Positions 57,974 through 64,000 of a stretch of DNA of 64,000 nucleotides are shown here, in pieces. Every line of letters starts with the position of its first letter. Within the stretch, counting starts at the first letter, position 1. This DNA is from Tessaracoccus timonensis (GTDB lineage Bacteria; Actinomycetota; Actinomycetes; Propionibacteriales; Propionibacteriaceae). A program made the translations under genes and the position numbers. The notes under the pieces were generated by a model. The model had not been told where the DNA came from. It ran no database searches and saw only the letters and a list, made by a program, of their open reading frames with translations. The stretch spans positions 1,984,001-2,048,000 of the forward strand of contig NZ_LT996886.1 in assembly GCF_900343145.1 (NCBI RefSeq), written 5' to 3'.

Positions 57974-58864
57974 TCAGGTGAGGGCCGGGTTTGCGGCCTT
58001 GGTGCCGAACAACAGCCAGGCCGAGGCCGCCGCGAAGACGGTGAGGCCAGCCATGTGCATCCACACCACAGTGGCCGGGATGCCCAGGAAGTACTGCAGG
58101 TAGCCGATGGCGCCCTGCAGCGCGACGGCGGCGAGGAACATCGTCGCCAGGCGGGCCGCTTCGCGGTTGGCTGCGCGCTTGCACACCACGACGCAGACGA
58201 CGGCGAGGATGGCCACCACCCACGCCGAGAGCGCGTGGATGCGCGCGATCTGCTCGATGTTCAGCCCGTTGCGCGGCGCGTTGGCGTCGCCGGCATGGGG
58301 GCCGGCGCCTGTCGTAAGCGTGCCGGTCACCACGCTCACCATTGCCGCGCAGAAGGTGCCGACGATGAGTGCCCGGGTGCCCGCCAACATCGCAGCCGGC
58401 ACGTTGTCACGCCCCAACAACACACCCCACGTGCACAACACGATGAGCGGAATGGATGCCGTGAGGTGGAAGCCGACGATGAACGGGTTGAGCCCCAGCT
58501 TCACCGTGATGCCCCCGACGATGGCCTGCGCGACGATGCCCCATCCGACGGCGAACGTCACCCACCACAGCTTGGTGCCGCGCCCGCGCACCCACCATGC
58601 CGCGATCCACGCGCCGAGCGCGACGAAGCACAGCACGCCGGTGAGCGTGCGGTTGCCGAACTCGATGAGCCCGTGAATCCCCAGCTCAGCGTGCGGGGTG
58701 AGTCGGTCTGGCGTGCAGTAGGGCCAGTCGGAGCAGCCCAGCCCCGAGCCAGTCAGACGCACGACGCCGCCCGTGACCACGATGCCCATGTTGCAGATCA
58801 GCGACGCCCACAGCCACGCCATCAGCGCGCGATGCGTGCCGACGAGCTTCTTCAAGAGGTCCAA
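57974..58864 (-). CDS. ctaA: Heme A synthase (COX15/CtaA family)
   Basis: The 296-residue protein has about eight membrane helices and converts heme O to heme A. The first half carries GGVVRLTGSGLGCSDWPYC (about 32-50, conserved arginine and cysteine pair) and EFGNRTLTG with a heme-ligand region; the second half has FHLTAS and IARIHALSAW histidines. A TTG start at 58864 is proposed: an AGAAAGG site is seven bases upstream and upstream in-frame codons overlap the permease gene in a shadow frame. It overlaps the permease stop by 13 bases, so it may be coupled to the exporter genes. Confidence 0.87.
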   Translation of the reverse strand: MDLLKKLVGTHRALMAWLWASLICNMGIVVTGGVVRLTGSGLGCSDWPYCTPDRLTPHAELGIHGLIEFGNRTLTGVLCFVALGAWIAAWWVRGRGTKLWWVTFAVGWGIVAQAIVGGITVKLGLNPFIVGFHLTASIPLIVLCTWGVLLGRDNVPAAMLAGTRALIVGTFCAAMVSVVTGTLTTGAGPHAGDANAPRNGLNIEQIARIHALSAWVVAILAVVCVVVCKRAANREAARLATMFLAAVALQGAIGYLQYFLGIPATVVWMHMAGLTVFAAASAWLLFGTKAANPALT

Positions 58865-59610
58865 CGAAATACCTTTCTGGCAAGCGCCGCAGCTGCTGCG
58901 GCCCACACGGCCGCCACGACGAACGGCAACCAGAGCACTGTACCCGTTCCCCCCGCACGCAGCGACTCCCCGACGGCAGCGGTGGGTAGTGCCGTGAGGA
59001 TCGGCTGCGACCAGCTGGGGAACGCCGTCACGGGAATCACGATGCCGAGCGGAAGGCCAACAAGGAACAACAAGTTCGCCAGCGCCAGCGTCGTCTCCGG
59101 GCGAAGCGAACCCGCGATGGCCAACCCGAGCGCGATGAACGCCCCCATACCGACGACGCACGTCACCGTCGTGACGAGCCACGCCGCAGGGGCGACCGCG
59201 GGGCGCCAGCCCATCAGCAGTCCGAGTACGCCCAGCGCTGCCACCTGTCCCAAGGTGATCATCGCGATGGACAGCGCCTTGCCGAGCAGGATGCCGTCCT
59301 TGCCCAGCGGGGTCGCGGTGAGGCGCTCGAGGACGTTGTAGCGTCGCTCAAATCCGGTGGCGATGGCGAGCGTCGTGAGCCCCGATGACCACAGCACCAT
59401 GCCCAGCACCGACGGGGCCAGCTGTTGGTAGTCGACGCCAAACCGCGCGCCCCACACCTTGCCGGCAACCAGGATGGCTACGGGAAACACGATGGCGAGG
59501 ATGAGTTGCTCGCCGTTGCTCAGGATGAGCCCGGCCTCCATCTTGGCGTGCTGCCACACCTGCGCCCTGCGAGGTGCTGCAGTGGGGGCGGGAGTGAAGT
59601 CGAGGTTCAT
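58852..59610 (-). CDS. ABC-2 type transporter permease
   Basis: The 252-residue membrane protein has six predicted helices and the ABC-2 permease pattern, with a short cytoplasmic start and helices around 38-57, 70-90, 115-140, 145-168, 175-195 and 225-245. It pairs with the ATPase encoded just upstream, with overlapping stop and start. The exporter next to ctaA matches an antibiotic-type ABC transporter near heme genes in mycobacteria; its substrate is unknown. GAGGAGGAAGC gives a strong ribosome site for the ATG at 59610. Confidence 0.85.
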   Translation of the reverse strand: MNLDFTPAPTAAPRRAQVWQHAKMEAGLILSNGEQLILAIVFPVAILVAGKVWGARFGVDYQQLAPSVLGMVLWSSGLTTLAIATGFERRYNVLERLTATPLGKDGILLGKALSIAMITLGQVAALGVLGLLMGWRPAVAPAAWLVTTVTCVVGMGAFIALGLAIAGSLRPETTLALANLLFLVGLPLGIVIPVTAFPSWSQPILTALPTAAVGESLRAGGTGTVLWLPFVVAAVWAAAAAALARKVFRWTS

Positions 59611-60311
59611 GCTTCCTCCTCGGTGCACTGCAGAAATGCGTTCTCGAGGGTTCCGTACTGGGCATCGAGCTGTGCGACGGTGCCGCTCGCCCGAGCGCGC
59701 CCACGGTGCATGATGGTGACGGTATCGGAGAGCTCCTCGGCCTCGGCCATGTTGTGGGTGGTGAGCACCACGGCGACACCGGCGTCGCGCACTGAACGGA
59801 TGAGCTGCCACGTTTGATGCCGAGCTCGAGGGTCCAGCCCCGACGTGGGTTCGTCGAGGAATACCAGCGAGGGTCGTCCGAGTAGTGCTCCCGCCAGGTT
59901 CACAGCCTGCTGCTGCCCGCCAGAGAGTCTGCGGTAGGCGGTGGTGGCGAACTCGTCGATTCGCAGGAGCTGCATGAGCTCATCGACCGGCTGCGGGTGC
60001 GCGTACAGGCTGGCGAGGTAGCGCAGCAGTTTCGACGGGGTCACCGCCGCCCATGCGCCGGTGGCCTGCGGCATGAATCCGACAAGGGTGCGCGCATCGG
60101 CAGAACCTGGCGCGTGGCCGAAGATCTTCAACGAACCCTCGTCGGGAGTGAGCAGCGCGGTGCAGCAGCGGATGAACGTGGTCTTGCCTGCACCGTTGGG
60201 GCCGACTAGTGCGGTGACTGTGCCCGGAGACGCTGTGAGGCTCAGGCCATCCAAGGCGGGCTTTGTGCCAAACGAGAGCCGCAGATCGCGGGCTTCCAGA
60301 GCGAGGGGCAT
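59607..60311 (-). CDS. ABC transporter ATP-binding protein
   Basis: The 234-residue ATPase has Walker A ALVGPNGAGKTTFIR (about 34-48), Q-loop VGFMPQATG, signature RLSGGQQQAVNLAGALL, Walker B LVFLDEPTSGLDPRA and switch TTHNMAEAEEL. It powers the adjacent ABC-2 permease. The ATG at 60311 was chosen because a TACGCT lies six bases upstream; an ATG at 60329 would add six residues. The two genes form a small exporter operon, probably with ctaA. Confidence 0.9.
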   Translation of the reverse strand: MPLALEARDLRLSFGTKPALDGLSLTASPGTVTALVGPNGAGKTTFIRCCTALLTPDEGSLKIFGHAPGSADARTLVGFMPQATGAWAAVTPSKLLRYLASLYAHPQPVDELMQLLRIDEFATTAYRRLSGGQQQAVNLAGALLGRPSLVFLDEPTSGLDPRARHQTWQLIRSVRDAGVAVVLTTHNMAEAEELSDTVTIMHRGRARASGTVAQLDAQYGTLENAFLQCTEEEA

Positions 60312-60560
60312 GGTGTCAGCGTAGGCCATTGCAGCTGAGAGGCAGAAGCTCGAACAACAACCGTGGCGCTGATCGTGAAGTTGCGTAGCACGGCATCAAA
60401 CGTAATCGCGTAATTCTCTTCAAACCCGCATATCGGATTACTGGGTCGGAACAAAGCCAAGGTGTTCCGACCTCAGGATTTTCGGGCATGCAATCTCTTG
60501 CGCATGTGGATTGATATCAGAATCATTCTATTGACACGGAAAAAATCAAGCAACTCTTCC
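60312..60560. other. AT-richer intergenic stretch at the start of the accessory region
   Basis: Apart from the exporter promoter at its left end, this stretch has no reading frame I can support. From about 60380 the composition becomes clearly more AT-rich than the genome to the left, marking a change to horizontally acquired sequence. Confidence 0.5.
60318..60323 (-). promoter_or_regulatory. Probable -10 element of a leaderless ABC exporter transcript
   Basis: On the minus strand TACGCT is followed by six bases and the ATG at 60311. Confidence 0.45.
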
Positions 60561-61352
60561 CTATAAAACTATAGCGACGTAGTCTTGGGAAATACTGATC
60601 GAGAATCGCCATCTTCTTCTACTCCTCCTCCGATGTATGAATGGGGGTTGCATGACGTACTGCACGGATTCAATCGGCGAGGGGAGGTCGTTTCTTGTCG
60701 AAAATATGACATACTGGCATCCAGTGGATAGTTGGCATTCGAGCCAATCTCTCCCCAGGCGCATTGTTGCAACTACATCTTCTCTTGAGACGGTGAACAT
60801 TCCAGTATGTTGACTGTAAGGGGAGATTACTTCAAATTCGTTTACGGATGATTCAAGCCACTTCCCTGGCGGGATAGGCATCTCGTCCACCCACTTGGTT
60901 CCAACTCTCTCCATTGAAGCGCCGAACGGAAACATCTGAGTGTAGAGCCCACCAGGTGGCTCAGCGCTGAACCAATGGGGCCAAGAACGAATTGAGCCAG
61001 TTGCTACAGTATCGCCCTGGTAATGCATTTTTCTTCTTGGATGGCTGATTTTTCTTCGCCACTTGGCGTGTGTTGAAAGACTGAAGGTGCCAGCAATGAA
61101 TGCGTGGATAAGGAGAAATAGGTCATGTGCGGTGTCTTCAGGGGTCAAGCTGATGTAGGATCTTACAAACCCGTTTGAAAAGAGTATCTCGTAGTAGTAC
61201 TCATCCGGGTCTTCCGGGGAATAGGTATAGCTCGAAACTTCGCATAGTCGACCATTTCCGAATGCTATGAGGCATGCGTTGCTGTCAGAATCAACCCCTG
61301 TTCTGCATTCGATGCCGGAAAGCAACAGCATTTCTTGTAGAATGGTGAACAT
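60561..61352 (-). CDS. Hypothetical protein, probable immunity protein of the adjacent toxin tip
   Basis: The 263-residue protein matches nothing I recognise. It is AT-rich in codon use compared with the core genes. It contains acidic, aromatic segments such as YSPEDPDEYYYEILFSNG (about 44-61) and PEDTAHDLFLLIHAFI (about 71-86), and a basic RRRSRRRWR stretch near the end. It starts five bases after the stop of the minus-strand toxin tip, the usual place and spacing for an immunity gene of a polymorphic toxin. That role is inferred from position only. Confidence 0.55.
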   Translation of the reverse strand: MFTILQEMLLLSGIECRTGVDSDSNACLIAFGNGRLCEVSSYTYSPEDPDEYYYEILFSNGFVRSYISLTPEDTAHDLFLLIHAFIAGTFSLSTHAKWRRKISHPRRKMHYQGDTVATGSIRSWPHWFSAEPPGGLYTQMFPFGASMERVGTKWVDEMPIPPGKWLESSVNEFEVISPYSQHTGMFTVSREDVVATMRLGRDWLECQLSTGCQYVIFSTRNDLPSPIESVQYVMQPPFIHRRRSRRRWRFSISISQDYVAIVL

Positions 61353-61357
61353 CTTTG

Positions 61358-61819
61358 CTACCTATGTCTGGAACTAGTGAAATTGAAGAGGGTTCTTTGC
61401 TTTCTGCGGGTATTAAAGTCTACGACAAGCTTCTTTCTCTCTGCGTGAATATGGATTCTATCCACAGCCCGGCGCCACTTAGGGAGTTTCTTCCAGTGTT
61501 TGTGTTGGGGGCCGAGTGACACGCGGCCGCGACCGATTCTGAGGGTGTTGTTACCGTTCTTGACCACGTGCTTGATTGCTCCTTTGGCTGCGCGCCAACT
61601 CTTGGTGGGTCGGGCTATTTGCGTGACACGCGCGGCATATTTGAGTCCTCTTCCTGCCGGTCCTAGAAGGGAAAGCGCTGCTTCTGCGTAGCGTCCCCTG
61701 CGTACCGCATCGACAGCAAGAGCACCACTTGCTACCCATCCGATAGGGCCAGGAATAAGACTAGCGGCAACGACACCCCGTATGCCTACCCCAACGACCC
61801 CATCAACAAACAGGATCTG
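61358..61819 (-). pseudogene. Orphan Rhs/polymorphic toxin C-terminal tip without core (minus strand)
   Basis: An open frame without a plausible start reads, on the minus strand, a hydrophobic pre-toxin segment (AASLIPGPIGWVASGALAVD, near 61770-61710), then a helical GRYAEAALSLLGPAGRGLKYA region, then a basic C-terminal domain with RIGRGRVSLGPQHKHWKKLP and IHIHAERKKLVVDFN. The order of hydrophobic linker followed by a small basic domain is typical of Rhs or CDI toxin tips. The frame closes upstream at 61820-61822, so the Rhs core is missing. The domain class is not known to me; the H-x-H may be catalytic. It is followed five bases later by a possible immunity gene. Confidence 0.6.
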
Positions 61820-62266
61820 TCAGGCAAGGCGTGGTGGTCTACTGCCTTGAGTGTCGTATCCGGTGTTGCGTGCATCGTCGGCGGGCCAATCGCGTGTGGG
61901 GTAGCAAGCGCGGCGTCAGTCGTAGCGAGCTACATCGATCGACGACGGCAGGGACAGAGCTGGAAAAGAGCCGCCGCGTTTGCTGTAGGTGAAGGCCTTG
62001 CTGCCAAATTCCTTCGGCCGCTGCGCATGATCAAGATCAAACCGCGCCGAATGGCAAAGGGTGTCGCTCCTCGGGCGACGCCTAGGCGGGCCTCGAGAGC
62101 TAAACCACTGTCTAGGTGGCAGAAGTCCGGTCCATGGAATCGGGGCAGTTCCTATTCCAGAGTCCTCAGAGCACATCCAGTGCGGGCAACGTTCCGGGCG
62201 AGGTACTCTGGTGGCTATTCCATTGGCTACAGCCTGTATGGATCTCGTCCTCGGAAAGGGCGGTAA
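61766..62266 (+). pseudogene. Orphan Rhs-repeat protein C-terminal tip without core (plus strand)
   Basis: The plus-strand frame begins inside the conserved end of an Rhs core, SGNDTPYAYPNDPINKQDLSG (from about 61763), followed by a hydrophobic alanine/valine segment (TALSVVSGVACIVGGPIAC) and a very basic C-terminal domain with RMAKGVAPRATPRRASRAK and a Tyr/Gly/Ser-rich end. Thousands of bases of Rhs repeats should precede this; instead the minus-strand tip lies there. No start codon with ribosome site is present, so it is probably a silent cassette. The next gene begins three bases after the stop. Confidence 0.7.
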
Positions 62267-62269
62267 GGC

Positions 62270-63019
62270 ATGGCGACGCTGCAGTGGTCTCCGGAGATTG
62301 ACCGCAACGGCATTTTGCGATTGGACCCGCTGATCGATGGCGAGCCCTTGAGCAGTCGCTTCAACAGTGGCTCTGAGCCTCGGGTGGTGGGGCTGGTGCT
62401 GGGTTGGCGTGACTTGTCAGGATTCGTCGCTCTCGAAGGTGCCGAGAGGCTTCCGCTGGGTTCGTGTGAGTGCGCGTCTCCTGAAGTCAGGGTGCTCGCG
62501 ACGGTTGCTCGTATGGGGGATGTCGTGCGGTGGACGGATATTTCTGATGTCAGCTCTGGGACCACGATTGATGATGTGGAGTTTGATCGGAGCGATTACG
62601 TACAAGCCTTTGCGGAGCTGGCGACGCTGGCACCTTCGTTCCGTCGCAGGTATCGCCGTCGCATTTGGTCGCTCGGGCGAGATGACGGCTTGCCCGGGAA
62701 CCCGTCCTTGATGGAGGGGCTCATTTGGGTGGCGATGGTGCCAGTCTTCATCTTTGCTGCGCATGCAAGTGATACCGGGGATGAACTCGGGGCCGACTTC
62801 GCACTGTGGTTTCTGTTGCTCTCTGCCGTGGTGTTGTGCGTCTGGTGGTTCGTGAGGACGCGGTTGGCTCAGCGAAAGTACGGGGGAGAAGTTTGGGTCG
62901 ACGGGCCGCTAGGGGTTCCTCCTTGCCCTTGGCATTCTGGGGTCAGGTATCTGAGTGAGTACTGCGCCAGGAATGAATCTCTCACCCCATGGGCTGAGTT
63001 CGATCAAAGCGGCAGGTGA
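62270..63019 (+). CDS. Hypothetical membrane protein, probable immunity partner of the plus-strand toxin tip
   Basis: The 249-residue protein has a soluble N-terminal part (about 1-140, with WSPEIDRNGILRLDPLIDG), then two membrane helices (about 148-166 and 177-196) separated by an acidic loop, and a cytoplasmic tail. It starts three bases after the stop of the plus-strand Rhs tip with a GGAAAGG ribosome site. A membrane immunity protein would suit a tip whose toxin acts at the membrane or is imported, but this is inferred from position. No family was recognised. Confidence 0.55.
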   Translation: MATLQWSPEIDRNGILRLDPLIDGEPLSSRFNSGSEPRVVGLVLGWRDLSGFVALEGAERLPLGSCECASPEVRVLATVARMGDVVRWTDISDVSSGTTIDDVEFDRSDYVQAFAELATLAPSFRRRYRRRIWSLGRDDGLPGNPSLMEGLIWVAMVPVFIFAAHASDTGDELGADFALWFLLLSAVVLCVWWFVRTRLAQRKYGGEVWVDGPLGVPPCPWHSGVRYLSEYCARNESLTPWAEFDQSGR

Positions 63020-63106
63020 GAGCCATGCTCTGGGAGTGGGACTGCCCCGGGTTTGGTTGACACTGACATCTCAGGCTCGTGAGGGCCTGATGAGAGGATG
63101 CATGTC

Positions 63107-63385
63107 ATGCCCAAGTCCCATCCGAGAGAGTTCCGCGACGACGTGATCGCGGTGGCCCGCAAAGGCGAGGTCCCGATCGGCCAGATCGCGAAGGATTTCG
63201 GGATCAGCGAGTCTTGCCTGCACAGCTGGCTGGCCATGGCCGACTGGGCCGATGCCCCGGCCGGCGACAACCGGTCCGCCGCCGAGGTGCGGGAGGCCAA
63301 GAAGCGCATCCGACGGCTGGAGCAGGGGAAGGAGGTCTTGCGTCGAGCTGTTGCCAATCTGTCCCGTGACAACAACCCAAAATGA
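63107..63385 (+). CDS. IS3-family transposase OrfA
   Basis: The 92-residue protein has the OrfA layout: a helix-turn-helix (about 5-45, REFRDDVIAVARKGEVPIG and GISESCLHSWL) and a leucine-zipper-like segment (AKKRIRRLEQGKEVLRRAV, about 65-83). OrfA binds the IS ends. The ATG at 63107 gives MPKSHPREF, the common beginning; an ATG at 63098 adds three residues. Its stop overlaps the orfB ATG (ATGA). Confidence 0.85.
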   Translation: MPKSHPREFRDDVIAVARKGEVPIGQIAKDFGISESCLHSWLAMADWADAPAGDNRSAAEVREAKKRIRRLEQGKEVLRRAVANLSRDNNPK

Positions 63386-63664
63386 GGTTCTCCTTGGGCA
63401 CCGACATGGCACAGGCCAAGGGGGCGATCCGGGGGCCGGTGGCGGTCTCATGCCGGGTGTTGGGTTTCTCCCGATAGGCCTACTACCAATGGCTCGCGAA
63501 TCCTGTCTTCCAGCGTGACTGGGACGATGCGCACCTGATCAACGCCGCGATCGACGTGCATGCAGAGGGTCCCGGCCTGGGCTACCGGCTGATCGCCGAC
63601 GACCTGCCCGAGGAGGGCATCTCCGCTGGTGAGAACCGGGTCCAGCGACTGTACGAGCTGGAGC
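63382..63664 (+). pseudogene. IS3-family transposase OrfB, broken by a nonsense codon and truncated
   Basis: The frame begins MRFSLGTDMAQAKG and continues to VSCRVLGFSR, where a TAG at 63475-63477 replaces what is normally CAG, since the text resumes AYYQWLANPVFQRDWDDAHL and runs through GPGLGYRLIADDLPEEG and ENRVQRL. Recognisable OrfB sequence ends near residue 94; the DDE catalytic domain is absent. Only a non-functional N-terminal piece remains. Confidence 0.82.
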
Positions 63665-63689
63665 GGATCCGTCCCCGTGATCGCAGACC

Positions 63690-64000
63690 AAACTGCCAGA
63701 CCAAACGAATCGTCTTTGTGCTCCCAACGCTTCAGCAGGTATGCCTCGCTTTGGCACGGCTTCTGAAACTGCATTGATTTGCCATCCGCCCAGCGCACCC
63801 TCAGCGACACAGTGATTGTCCACCTGCTCCAACAACGCGGCATGCCGGTCGTCCATGCAGATTCCCAACCCATACAATTTTCGGGCTAATCGTCTATTAC
63901 GGATACGAAGAGCGACATATGTACCGGACGAGCGTGGATCGAGGATCATCATAATTTCCAGCTTCTCGACGTCCGCGAAAGCGAACCGGACTCGCCGGAA
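63690..64000 (-). pseudogene. Truncated and probably frameshifted gene of unknown function at the right edge
   Basis: Reading leftwards from the edge, one frame gives a plausible protein (RVRFAFADVEKLEIMMILD, YVALRIRNRRLARKLYG) down to about 63860; from there another frame looks more protein-like (TVSLRVRWADGKSMQF, SEAYLLKRWEHKDDSF) until about 63690, where it meets the IS3 remnant. This suggests a frameshift plus loss of the C-terminus by the IS event. The gene begins outside the window and I do not recognise it. Confidence 0.35.

Larger units (their letters stand above)
63057..63664 (+). mobile_element. IS3-family insertion sequence remnant
   Basis: It contains an intact orfA and a broken orfB of the IS3 family in the usual overlapping arrangement. 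The left end is placed near TTGACACTGACATCTCAGG but the terminal inverted repeat could not be confirmed because the right end is lost: recognisable orfB sequence stops near 63664. The catalytic DDE part is missing, so the element cannot move by itself. Confidence 0.72.

Noticed and set aside
61667-61765. Upstream extension of the plus-strand Rhs frame
   Set aside because: It stays open but overlaps the better-supported minus-strand toxin tip and reads no Rhs motif before about 61760, so it is probably a shadow.

Overview
The window is high-GC actinobacterial chromosome. The 16S sequence, GTG/TTG starts, mycothiol-linked enzyme, WhiA, RbpA, OpcA and TlyA, and a gene order close to the mycobacterial argCJBD...tyrS...tlyA-nadK-recN and uvrC-rapZ-yvcK-whiA-gap-pgk-tpiA blocks, all point to Actinobacteria. 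The 16S and the rRNA spacer without tRNA genes suggest Propionibacteriaceae (Tessaracoccus-like; genus not proven).

Layout. 1-6448: arginine operon (end of argC, then argJ, argB, argD, argR, argH, each overlapping the next by 4 bases) followed by tyrS. 6464-7702: CapA-type lipoprotein on the minus strand. 7945-13706: one complete rrn operon with four tandem promoters, 16S, tRNA-free spacer, 23S, 5S and terminator. 13783-23688: TPR protein, HAD phosphatase, small conserved protein, tlyA, malic enzyme, nadK, recN, polA. 23718-26911: orphan sortase, rpsA, coaE. 26908-31420: glycine cleavage operon gcvT-gcvH-gcvP (minus) behind a tandem glycine riboswitch. 31479-41065: uvrB (minus), two related Cys-rich membrane-anchored proteins flanking a mycothiol-dependent-type enzyme, then uvrA-uvrC. 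41093-43084: biotin ECF transporter bioY-bioM-bioN behind two palindromic sites. 43095-49922: rapZ-yvcK-whiA, gap-pgk-tpiA, secG, rbpA. 49964-53152: pgl-opcA-zwf (minus). 53236-60311: heme O synthase, DUF4921 protein, M3 peptidase, heme A synthase and a two-gene ABC-2 exporter.

From about 60330 to the right edge the DNA becomes accessory: an AT-richer stretch, two Rhs/YD-type toxin C-terminal tips lying back to back without their cores, each followed by a probable immunity gene, then a broken IS3-family element and a truncated gene at the edge.

Three sequence patterns recur outside the genes. Many promoters put a TAnnnT hexamer 6-7 bases before an ATG/GTG, so many mRNAs here are probably leaderless. 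A short hairpin repeat (GAGTAGC-stem-GTATCGA) occurs six times at 55536-55973. Two unrelated intergenic sites carry 82-83 nt perfect inverted repeats that share the same outer ends.
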